64,000 nucleotides of DNA from Bacteroidaceae bacterium (lineage in GTDB: Bacteria; Bacteroidota; Bacteroidia; Bacteroidales; Bacteroidaceae): contig JAGASY010000013.1 in assembly GCA_017621515.1 (NCBI GenBank), positions 1 to 64,000 of the forward strand, given 5' to 3'. The notes under the pieces are model-generated. The model did not search any database, was not told the DNA's origin, and saw only the letters and a list, made by a program, of their open reading frames with translations. Positions 1-8,200 of the stretch are shown one piece after another; the first letter of the stretch is position 1; each line of letters starts with the position of its first letter. Position numbers and translations under genes: made by a program.

Positions 1-65
1 GGTATATAGGCTCCTCCCCTGTTAGGGGCAATTGCGGAATAGGAGCAATTGGGGAGCTTGCGACG

Positions 66-190
66 GAGGAGTCTGTGAATACAACCATTATGCCCATTTA
101 AACCAATACGAGGAGTATGTAAATCCCCACCACTATACCCACTTAAACAAATATGAGGAGTCTGTCGAAAACACCCACTTAAATATCCGA
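66..190 (+). repeat. R1 short repeat, three tandem units
   Basis: Three tandem copies of a 44-45 bp unit begin with GAGGAGT at 66, 110 and 155 and continue with variants of CTGTCGAATACAYCCAC. Related units appear at 2560-2695, 13534-13562, 27364-27480, 43262-43325 and 44170-44235, and weakly at 58440-58560. Upstream, at 16-28, a small CCCCT/AGGGG hairpin belongs to the same relic-like sequence. The array directly abuts the L end of element A. I see no convincing gene in bases 1-175; a 74-codon reading frame running through the repeats is not conserved. Confidence 0.75.
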
Positions 191-1004
191 AAAAACAACC
201 TAAAACCAACTTTTCAAAATATCAAAATGATATTTTCGCCCAAAATAAAAATTTAACATTTGAAGAGATTTTTTGATGAGGATGAAGAGACAAAAATTTT
301 CATCCAAAGATAATGCATTGATAATCAAGCAAATACAAAAATTTTCAAAATCCTCAGAAAAATGCGCTGGAGGCATTTTTTGGGAAAATCTGAATATTTT
401 CATAATCATCTGATTATTAATATTTTATAAGAAATTCTCTCGTTTTCACTCTCAAATGCCCTCAAAAAATCGCACACTTTTAAGTTCCTGCCAAGAAACT
501 CTTTCCAAGCAGGAATTACACACTTCTTAACATTTCAGTCGAAGCAAACTGCTTTTTTCTTCGCTTCCTAATGTTTATTTATTTTCAGCGCACTGTTTTT
601 ATTTTTGCAGCGCACAGTGGCAAAAATTCCAGCGCACCGAAAATAAAATTGCAGTGCGCTGTGAAGAAAAAAACAGTGCGCTGAAAATTTGAAAACTTAG
701 TAGTTTTTTTCCAAAAACTCTTCGCCGAAAATAAATAAATGTAAAAGAAGCGTTCCAAAACGAAACACTATTTCACATTTCGCAGAAGCTTTTGGAAATG
801 CACATAGAATCCCCATTCTGCGAGAAATGTTCGATGAGCTTCATTTTGGAGCGTTCCAGAGGGCTTGGGATTTTAACATTTGACAAAATCAAAAAGACAG
901 AATAGCTGCATAAAAGAAGTATTTAAGAAAGCAAAACAGCAAAATCACCTATCATTCTGTCAGAAAATATTTTTTTGTTAAAATATATGTATAAAAATTT
1001 TTAT
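176..1004 (+). repeat. Large intergenic element, copy A
   Basis: This is the first of four copies of an approximately 830-bp AT-rich non-coding element. Landmarks in order are: L box with TATCAAAATGATA at 220-232, a hairpin near 352-384, a conserved block around 516-551, a 22-bp-phased array at 586-683, the R box at 841-900 with GCGTTCCAGAGGGCTT, and the far inverted-repeat arm TATCATTCTGTCA at 950-962. The distance from outer edge to outer edge of the inverted repeats is 743 bp. No reading frame is conserved in all copies. The element lies between an R1 array and the lysO leader. Confidence 0.85.
586..683. repeat. 22-bp-phased CGCACTG array in element A
   Basis: Ten-base motifs start at 586, 608, 630, 652 and 674, so the period is exactly 22 bp. 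The first three read CAGCGCACTG or close variants, and the last two read the inverse, CAGTGCGCTG. Spacers are about 12 bp and AT-rich. The array starts 366 bp from the L-side inverted-repeat arm and ends 279 bp before the far arm. Confidence 0.9.
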
Positions 1005-1005
1005 T

Positions 1006-1158
1006 ATGGGGACATTTTTCAACAAAAGCAATGTTTATGTTAAGCGTAAGCAATTTAAGCCTAAAAAACGTCCGGAGCAATGTCCGAAACACCTTTTTTA
1101 TTTGCGTATGCAACAGCTACGAAAGATGAATCAGCCCTATAAATACTCTCACAAGTGA
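1006..1158 (+). CDS. Possible small basic protein, 50 aa
   Basis: An ATG two bases after the end of element A opens a 50-codon frame closed by TGA. The product is strongly basic, with many Lys and Arg including the segment KRKQFKPKKRP, and has no membrane segment or signal peptide. I recognise no family. No equivalent follows the homologous end of element B. It could be a chance frame in AT-rich DNA, and only codon statistics or homologues would settle it. Confidence 0.25.
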   Translation: MGTFFNKSNVYVKRKQFKPKKRPEQCPKHLFYLRMQQLRKMNQPYKYSHK

Positions 1159-1224
1159 AATAAAAAATTCACAAATTTTCACCCACATTTCTTGTCTTAT
1201 TTTCTTTATTCACAAGAAAAAGTG

Positions 1225-1232
1225 TAACTTTG
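1225..1232 (+). promoter_or_regulatory. Candidate -7 box (TAACTTTG) for lysO
   Basis: TAACTTTG matches the Bacteroidetes -7 consensus TAnnTTTG. No well-spaced TTTG -33 box is visible. If it is used, lysO mRNA has a leader of about 380 nt. That leader (1240-1619) contains a perfect 7-bp hairpin at 1507-1525 and an inverted repeat GATGCAAC (1525-1532) / GTTGCATC (1567-1574). It matches no riboswitch I can recall. Confidence 0.35.
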
Positions 1233-1619
1233 CCGACGGATAAACCCTACACTCATTTATGTATTCACACAATGCACATATCATATTCGGCAGCAAATAT
1301 ACAGGAGAACATGTTTGCCGTTTGGTGCATGTACACTGGTTCAGTGGTTTTATCTAAGTAACATACCATCAAAAGTATTGTAAGCATAGAGGGACGACAT
1401 ATTATTTGGCTATCTTGACGGATGGTCAAAATATGTGGTATGTGCCTCATGCCTAAATCCGGACTATAAATTGCAACTAAACCCAAGTGAAGCAGACATG
1501 GGAGTTCTTCGTTGTGCAAACGAAGATGCAACCGTAGTGCCTCTAAAAGGAATGGTCTGAAGTTTCGTTGCATCCGGAACATCACCTCTATTTTCAACAC
1601 ACAAATAAAAAGATTTTTT

Positions 1620-1904
1620 ATGTTTCGCATATTACTATTGCTACTCATAGGTACCGGAATCGGCTTGATGCTGCGTAACTCTGCCACATTAGTACACGGA
1701 ATAGAAAAGAGTACACGATACACCATATTCCTACTGCTTTTTATATTCGGAATATCCATCGGTTCTAACCGCTCAATCATAGACAACCTCGGCAGTGTCG
1801 GACTGGAGGCATTCACCATCGCCTTTTTGGGCATCGCCGGAAGCTTCTTCACCGTCTCTTTATTCAAATATATATCATCCAAAAAGAAAGGAGGCGAAAA
1901 ATGA
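1620..1904 (+). CDS. lysO: LysO family transporter, N-terminal part
   Basis: This 94-residue, very hydrophobic protein has about three membrane segments and ends in a Lys-rich tail. It corresponds to the N-terminal third of the lysine exporter LysO (YbjE, DUF340), which removes excess L-lysine and is a single protein of about 300 residues in E. coli. The ATG at 1620 is preferred over an upstream in-frame start because the upstream residues are Arg/Lys-rich and not membrane-like. The stop overlaps the next start by 4 bp (ATGA). The split into two polypeptides is, as I recall, common in Bacteroidales, so I do not call it broken. Confidence 0.8.
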   Translation: MFRILLLLLIGTGIGLMLRNSATLVHGIEKSTRYTIFLLLFIFGISIGSNRSIIDNLGSVGLEAFTIAFLGIAGSFFTVSLFKYISSKKKGGEK

Positions 1905-2530
1905 AAGATTCACTGGCTCTTCTGCTTGTCTTTGCCGCAGGCATCTGCCTTGGAGTGTCAGACATGGCACCTGAGTTCCTACATCTTCCGTGGTTGCCGA
2001 CTGTAGCATTGTCGCTGCTGATGGTACAAGTAGGCATAGGACTTGGTTCAAGAAAGGATTTGCCCGCCATCATCAAGTCGCTACACTGGTCTATGCTTCT
2101 GCTGCCCCTATCTACCATTGTGGGCACACTCACCTTCTCCACCCTCGCCCTGCTTCTTTTCAGGCACGAGAGTCTGAAGGACGTTCTTGCAGTCGGGAGT
2201 GGATTCGGATATTATTCGCTTTCCTCTGTTCTGATAGCAGAAATAAAGAGCGCGACAGCCGGAATGGAAAAAGCCACGCAACTTGCCACCATTGCACTGC
2301 TTGCCAATGTCACACGCGAAGTGTTTGCACTCCTGTGCTGTCCGGTTATCATACGAAAAGGTAAAGGCAATGCAGCAATATCTATTGCCGGAATCAGTTC
2401 AATGGATGTTTGTCTGCCCATGATTATAGGAAGAGACGGAAGTAAATCGCAACTGTTGCCTACCGCCGTCTTTCATGGTTTCATTCTTGAACTAAGTGTT
2501 CCTCTGCTTATCACCCTTTTTTGTCAGTAA
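1901..2530 (+). CDS. lysO: LysO family transporter, C-terminal part
   Basis: This 209-residue integral membrane protein matches the C-terminal two thirds of LysO, with five or six membrane segments, a conserved GFGYYSLSSVLI stretch and, near the C terminus, DVCLPMIIGRDG. It should form the lysine export channel together with the 94-residue partner encoded just upstream; the 4-bp overlap suggests coupled, equimolar translation. It ends close to a strong inverted repeat at 2560-2665 that separates it from the convergent membrane-protein gene. The family assignment is secure. The substrate (L-lysine, perhaps toxic analogues) is inferred from characterised LysO proteins. Confidence 0.85.
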   Translation: MKDSLALLLVFAAGICLGVSDMAPEFLHLPWLPTVALSLLMVQVGIGLGSRKDLPAIIKSLHWSMLLLPLSTIVGTLTFSTLALLLFRHESLKDVLAVGSGFGYYSLSSVLIAEIKSATAGMEKATQLATIALLANVTREVFALLCCPVIIRKGKGNAAISIAGISSMDVCLPMIIGRDGSKSQLLPTAVFHGFILELSVPLLITLFCQ

Positions 2531-2559
2531 TCTCACAAGTTGATTCTATCTCCTGCAAC

Positions 2560-2695
2560 TTCTTTTGTGGATGTATTTGACAAACCCCTCTTTTATACTT
2601 GTGGATGTACTCACAGACTCCTCAAAGAAAGTTACAAAAGTCTGTCAAATACATCCACAAAAGAAACATGAGAAGTCTGCGAATGCACCCACAAG
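2560..2695. repeat. R1 repeat cluster with 23-bp inverted arms
   Basis: Bases 2560-2582 and 2643-2665 are perfect inverted repeats (23 bp, core CTTTTGTGGATGTATTTGACA) with a 60-bp loop. Inside and after them are further R1 units, two in each orientation, including one starting GAGAAGTCTG at 2670. The cluster sits exactly between the convergent lysO and YczE-like genes, so it may also act as a bidirectional terminator. Confidence 0.8.
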
Positions 2696-2699
2696 CTTT

Positions 2700-3440
2700 T
2701 CATTTCACACACCACCTGTCTATCCACCCGGCATGTCTGGCAAGCACACGGACAATCTGTCCGACTGAAAGTGCAGCAATTACTGTTCCTTCACGAACCG
2801 CACAGAAAAGCCCATCTAACACCACATCCATGCTGACAATCCCATTGCTTTTTGCCAATGAGAAACCGATGGAAGAAACAACTGCAAGAAGCACAAGGGT
2901 TATATCGAACACAACCTTCACTCGTCCAAACTCCCTGCTCCAACGAGTACATATATAATACACAAAAGCTTCGCCCGACATCATGGTCACACCGGCTCTT
3001 ACTTCAAACAACACCCCCACACTCTGTATGAAACATCCGGAGACAAGCAACAGAAAGCTATAAAGATACAGAGAGAAAGAGGAGTTGCCAAAGGGCTGCA
3101 GCTCTGCCAGTCCGGACGCATCCATCAACCATATATTAAAGTCGATAAAGGCAGAAAACATAAACGAGAAGGGAATCTGCAAACCTATATTCACAATCTG
3201 CTGGCGGAGTCCGTGATGGCGAAGCACCATAAACTGTCCGGCAATCATCGCCATGTTGATAATGAACGTATAGGTTCCCACCGACAAAGGTGTATTACGA
3301 CTCATAACGTATGCCCAACTCGAAATTGGAGAAGTGCCCAACGAAGATGTGATAATCATAGCCAGCCCCATTGCCAGCACATAAACACCTAAAACATACA
3401 CTACAAACCTTTTTACCAATTCTTTTTTTCTCATTTCCAT
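2700..3440 (-). CDS. YczE/YitT-like integral membrane protein
   Basis: This 246-residue protein has about five to six hydrophobic segments. The motif TSSLGTSPISSWAYV near residue 31 is typical of the YczE/YyaS/YitT (DUF6198) family. These are uncharacterised inner-membrane proteins, sometimes linked to export or metabolite transport, and I can give no substrate. The frame offers ATGs at residues 1 and 3, equally plausible. It is transcribed convergently with lysO and away from the GH43 gene, and has no obvious partner in an operon. Confidence 0.75.
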   Translation of the reverse strand: MEMRKKELVKRFVVYVLGVYVLAMGLAMIITSSLGTSPISSWAYVMSRNTPLSVGTYTFIINMAMIAGQFMVLRHHGLRQQIVNIGLQIPFSFMFSAFIDFNIWLMDASGLAELQPFGNSSFSLYLYSFLLLVSGCFIQSVGVLFEVRAGVTMMSGEAFVYYICTRWSREFGRVKVVFDITLVLLAVVSSIGFSLAKSNGIVSMDVVLDGLFCAVREGTVIAALSVGQIVRVLARHAGWIDRWCVK

Positions 3441-3483
3441 AATTCATCTATTTTAATCCTAAAACAAAAAATATACAACTGCC

Positions 3484-3522
3484 AAGCCCGTCACACACGC
3501 AAAGACGAAGTGTGACAGGCTT
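3484..3522 (-). terminator. Candidate terminator after the GH43 gene
   Basis: AAGCC-C-GTCACAC pairs with GTGTGAC-A-GGCTT (12 pairs, one mismatch, 13-base loop). On the minus strand it is followed about ten bases later by a T-rich stretch. It would end the fucosidase-GH43 transcript. The gap before the T-run makes it imperfect. Confidence 0.45.
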
Positions 3523-3701
3523 AACAATTGGAATAAAATTCTGCATTTCTGCAAAATTATAAAAAAAATCAAAGAATTAGGCTACAAGACTACAAAATTA
3601 CAATCTACACTATAGATGTCATAGATTTTATTTCTCGTACTCTAACAACAACTCACAAATTCGGATACAACCCCAAACACAGGTCAAAGCAACCTTTCCA
3701 T

Positions 3702-5096
3702 TCACTCTGTACCACCAGCTTCATAGACTTTCCATTCCCAAATGCCCGGTTCTCCATTGATGATAGTGACCCGAAGAAATCGAACACAATCGTTAATCAG
3801 ATTGTTGGCGGGAGCTTTAATTTTTCCATTGTCAGGAGACTGCAAGATTTTCCAATTAACCCCATCAAGAGAGGTTTCAAACCTGTAATTATGTATTGAA
3901 GTGGGTCTGACGAAGTAAATTGCACTGCGTTCTATATTCACAAGTTTTCCGAAATCTGCCATTATCCATGACTCTGCCTCACCCGAAGCGGGCATCCAAC
4001 GAGAACCATTCATGGAGTCAAAGGCAAAACTTGGATAAAAGTATTCGGTACGTTTAAAATCCGGATTTTTCATATACTCGATAAACAAAGGAGAACGTAC
4101 CGATGATGCAGACACATGAAGAGGAGCTAATGTTTTTTCACTTCTTTTCCCTGCAATAGCACCAACTCCTGTAAGATTCAACTGGATCGGTTTTATTGTT
4201 CCATCATCATTAAAATCCATACGGTTGACATACGTTTGACGGTTCGTACTCCTCCTCCCAAATTCCAGATAGACGAAATAATAATCATCCGTGTTATTCG
4301 GATTAAACACACAACCATGTCCGGGACCAAATACACCAGCAGTAGAATCAGTCTCAGCTATAATGTTATTGTCAGGATATTCCCACGGTCCCAAAGGAGA
4401 CTCGCGACTCATCATATACGCATAGTGATAATTTTCATCCCCATCAAGGGTATAAAGATAATAATATATTCCCTTTCTTTTGAAAAACACCGGTCCTTCG
4501 GAATATTCCCTATGAGGAGTCGGAATCACCGTCACAGAGTCGAGTGTCACCATATCTTCTTTTAGACGTGCAACATGATAACGTCCCCAAAACATATAAG
4601 CAGAACCGTCATCGTCAACAAAAACCTCTGCATCTATTCCTCCCACATCATCCCCATCAATCAAAGTAGCCCCTTTCGTATAAGGAAGCTCAAATTTGTC
4701 TTCCCCTTTCGCAAGACGGAACGGACCAGTTGGTGTGTCCGACACAGCAGGATACATGTATGCATTTATGGTCGGATAAATATAATATCTGCCATTTTTT
4801 TCGGCAAGTTTACTCGGTGCCCAATACTTTTGTTTTTCCGCCGAGGGGAAATATATTCCATCGAAGCTCCAGTCAACGAAATTGTCGGATGTCCAAACCA
4901 CAGGAGGACCAGAGGTATCAAGTCCCCTCCCATAGCCGTCAGTAGTAGCAAAACAATAATACTTATCTCCTATCTGCTGCAAACTTGCATCAGCTATCAT
5001 ATCCGGAACAAGCGGATTTCCAAATGGATTTTGTGCAATACATCTCCCTGACAGCAAAATGAGAGCGAGCAAAGTTTTTTTCAAACAAATTGTCAT
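3702..5096 (-). CDS. GH43 family glycosidase with C-terminal discoidin-like domain
   Basis: A 464-residue secreted enzyme. The start at 5096 (MTICLKKTLL) gives a clean signal peptide; longer starts would translate an intergenic hairpin. GH43 five-blade propeller signatures are present: the general base Asp in IADASLQ, the pKa-modulating Asp in GGIDAEVFVDDDG and the acid Glu in SEGPVFFK. GH43 enzymes act mainly as beta-xylosidases or alpha-L-arabinofuranosidases. The last 130 residues resemble an F5/8 type C carbohydrate-binding domain (SWIMADFGK, NYRFETSLDGVNW). The gene follows the fucosidase with a 130-bp gap containing a 17-bp perfect hairpin. Unlike the fucosidase it lacks a type IX sorting tail, suggesting a periplasmic or surface-anchored location. 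The exact substrate is unknown. Confidence 0.88.
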   Translation of the reverse strand: MTICLKKTLLALILLSGRCIAQNPFGNPLVPDMIADASLQQIGDKYYCFATTDGYGRGLDTSGPPVVWTSDNFVDWSFDGIYFPSAEKQKYWAPSKLAEKNGRYYIYPTINAYMYPAVSDTPTGPFRLAKGEDKFELPYTKGATLIDGDDVGGIDAEVFVDDDGSAYMFWGRYHVARLKEDMVTLDSVTVIPTPHREYSEGPVFFKRKGIYYYLYTLDGDENYHYAYMMSRESPLGPWEYPDNNIIAETDSTAGVFGPGHGCVFNPNNTDDYYFVYLEFGRRSTNRQTYVNRMDFNDDGTIKPIQLNLTGVGAIAGKRSEKTLAPLHVSASSVRSPLFIEYMKNPDFKRTEYFYPSFAFDSMNGSRWMPASGEAESWIMADFGKLVNIERSAIYFVRPTSIHNYRFETSLDGVNWKILQSPDNGKIKAPANNLINDCVRFLRVTIINGEPGIWEWKVYEAGGTE

Positions 5097-5127
5097 TTCA
5101 AAATACTTTCTATTCATATATATACAA

Positions 5128-5174
5128 GGTCTATTCAATATCCATCTGCTTTTGCTTTGGATATTGAATAGACC
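5128..5174 (-). promoter_or_regulatory. Intergenic 17-bp perfect hairpin
   Basis: GGTCTATTCAATATCCA (5128-5144) and its exact reverse complement (5158-5174) flank a 13-base loop. The hairpin lies between the fucosidase stop and the GH43 start on the same strand. There is no T-run after it, so it is more likely an mRNA processing or stability element than a terminator. Confidence 0.7.
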
Positions 5175-5226
5175 AACAATCACATTATCTTCATATCATC
5201 ATTTTGAATACTGATGGAATTACTAT

Positions 5227-8200
5227 CTACTGTGCCATAAGCACGGATGCCTTACCGTTCTGACGCTTGATGTACAAGCCTTTGGCAGGGGCCGACTTGA
5301 GCCGTATGCCTTGGAGAGAATAGAACTCCGGCTTTGAGTTCTCGTTCTCCTTGACTGTCACATCCTCTATGGCATCAGCCTCGTCCGAATATTGCAGCAA
5401 CATGACATGGCTGAGACGAGCCTCTTGTGCTGAACCACCCTGACTCAAGTCCGCCTGCATTCCGAGAACCACGTCGGAAGGCCCTTCGAGAGTGAAATAA
5501 ACTCCGTAGTGGTTGCGGTCTATGGCACCGCCCATCATGTTATAGTATGCCACGGACTTTGTTTCCATTTCACTTGTCGGTATCGGCTCTTCAGCCACAA
5601 AGATATAGCCAGCATACAGGTTATAAAGCGCATCGAACTGTCCGCCGAAGTAATAACGTCCCTTGTCAAGATGGATGCGCTGATACACTCGTGCGTCAGC
5701 GATGTCGCCCTCCTGATTATTGTCACGGTCATCCCAGATGCCGAGCATCAGACAGTCCTGCCCCGGATATTTGTCGAGACCGTTCTTCACACCTTCCGTG
5801 CCCTTGTCGATAAGTATGTTCTCCACTGTCCAGTACTCAGGAGTGCCGAAGCGCAAAGTTCCGCTGCCTTCTGTACGGGAGAAGTTTTCGGACTCCCGGA
5901 GCTTCTCCTCCGTGATATCCTTAGCTCCGGTTTCATCAGGCTTTCCTCCCACATTCTTTCCGTGCTCCTTGAAGTCCGTGAACGCATTCATAAGACGGTT
6001 GTACGTGTCGGAGACTACATCCGGTGCCGCACTGCCGGACACGGACTTCGCTTCAGACACAATGCCCATGAGGATGTCGTATGACTCCCTGTTATAATAT
6101 CCCGTGTTCTCATTCACTTTCACTCCCGACAGTTCGGTCTCAACAAGTCCGACGAGTTCCTTCAGTCCGTCGATGTTTATCTTGCCGTAGTAGAGAAGCT
6201 TCACAGCCTTGGCACGGAACTCCTGTGTGGAGCTGCCGTTGTTCAGGTTCATTTGGAAGCCCAGATACACGTCCTGTTCCTCCGGAAGGGTGAAATAAAG
6301 TCCGTGCCAGTCCTCCACCCTGTCCGGTGCGTTGTTGATGGCATAGTACGCGATGGAGTTTTCAGGAATCTCCTCAGTAGGCAGTATCTCAGAGGAGGCA
6401 AAAAGATAGGCCTCCGGATTCACGCTATACGTGGTGTTATAGCTTGCGCCGAAATAATAGCGGCCGGCATCAAGGTGAACCTTACGGTATATGCGCGCAT
6501 TAGAGAGCGAGCCTTCCTCATTGCCTCCACGGTCGTTCCATATACCCAATGACAGACAGTCGTAACCGGGATGCTTGTCAATTCCGTTCTTTACACCATC
6601 GCCGCCATTAGGTATCTTAAAGTTCTCCACTGTCCAGTTAGCCGGAGAAGCGAAACGAGTCGTCACACTTTCATCCGCACGACTGAAATTATCTGCCTCC
6701 ACCAGAAAATCCGTAGTCACATCTGTACATCCGACTTCACTCGGAGCACCGCCCTTGTTTTTTCCGTTAAGCAAGAAATCTTCGTATGCGGCAGTGAGTT
6801 GGTTATATGCCTTCTCCACCTCTTCGTAGCTTGAATCCATATTAATGGCTCTTGCCACTTCCAATGCTTCTTGCAGCTTTGCCACAGACTCCTTGTTGAA
6901 GAAACCGGTGTTATCGTTTACTTTGCAATCATCCGCTACATACTCCGTCGTCATGATAAGATCTTCAAGCGCACTGTAATCCATTTGTCCGAAATCGAGC
7001 AGAACAACCTTGTCAACACGCATCTCCTGTGTGGTGCTACCGTTAAGCAGGTTCGCCTGAAATCCCAACACAACATCCTGTTCTTCCGTAAGAGTGAAGT
7101 ATATGCCGGAATATTCTCCGTTAGTCTTGCCAGTGTTCACCTTCCAGTAAGCAATTGAAGCTTCCGGAATTTCATCTGTATCCAATAATGTATTGGACGC
7201 AAAGATATATGCCTTGTCGCTCAAACCATAGGTGGTGTTATATGCCGCACCGAAATAATATCGTCCGGGACTGAGACGGACAGTACGGTAGAGACGTGCG
7301 TTGGCAAGATTGCCCTCTGTAGAGTTTGCCACATCATTCCATACACCCAACATCAGGCAATCGTGACCCGGATAGTTGTCCATTCCGTTTTTCACACCAT
7401 CTTTTCCATTCGGGATATTGAAATTCTCCACCGTCCAGTTCGCAGGAGTACCAAAACGCGTACCCATATCATTCATACGGCTGAAGTTCTCCGATTCCAC
7501 CAACATGTCCCCTGTGATGTCAGCCCTGTACCCCTTGCTTGGAGCACCGCCTTCATTTGCACCGTTCTTTTTCAAATTTGCATACGCTTCATTCACTGTA
7601 TTCAAAGCACGCTGTTGGGAAATCTCGTCAGCATTCACGTATGTCTTTGCATCACTGACTACTGCTGCAAACTCATTGATACGCTCACGGCTCATCTTTC
7701 CTGTGTTATAGCTCGTCAACTTCAACAAATCGGCTATACGCTGTTCGTAAAGATTCAAGATCTCTGCCAGTGATACAGCCACGTCATTCTTGTCAAAGGT
7801 AACAGCAAATACCGGTGCTATTTCATTCGGCTTCACCTCCGGCAAAGAAACAGTCAGTCCATCTACACCCAAAGAGTATTCAACCTTTCCGCTTCCGAGA
7901 AGTTCGACGCTCTTCACCTTCCCACTATAATATTTAGATGTAGGGGCAAAAGATGCAAATGTAAACTTCCGTCCTGCCGGCCAGCGCATGATTGTCGCAA
8001 ATACAGTGTCGTGCTTCTGCACAAAGCGTACATCATCGCATGTATAGTTATTGCCTTCGTTGAAGCCCTGAGAATTAAGAGGATTGCTCGACTCAGCAAG
8101 AGGACCTTCTCCAAATGTTTTCCACGGACGTGTGCCATATATACTCTTGCTGTTTACATCCATCCATGCCTTTATGCCTTCAAGCACAGCCATCTCCTTC

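Noticed and set aside
32-256. 74-codon frame at the window start
   Set aside because: Built from the tandem R1 repeats and the L box of element A; composition reflects the repeat.
586-683. CRISPR-like array
   Set aside because: The repeated unit is only about 10 bp, flips orientation, has 12-bp spacers that are similar between copies, and no cas genes are present.
1259-1357. 32-codon frame in the lysO leader as a leader peptide
   Set aside because: It has only one lysine codon and no hairpin directly linked to its end, so there is no support for attenuation by lysine.
1265-1882. 205-codon minus-strand reading frame over lysO
   Set aside because: It is antisense to a clear lysO membrane-protein gene and has no coherent domain content.
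2560-2695. Insertion sequence remnant
   Set aside because: There are inverted repeats but no transposase fragment or target duplication; better described as an R1 cluster.
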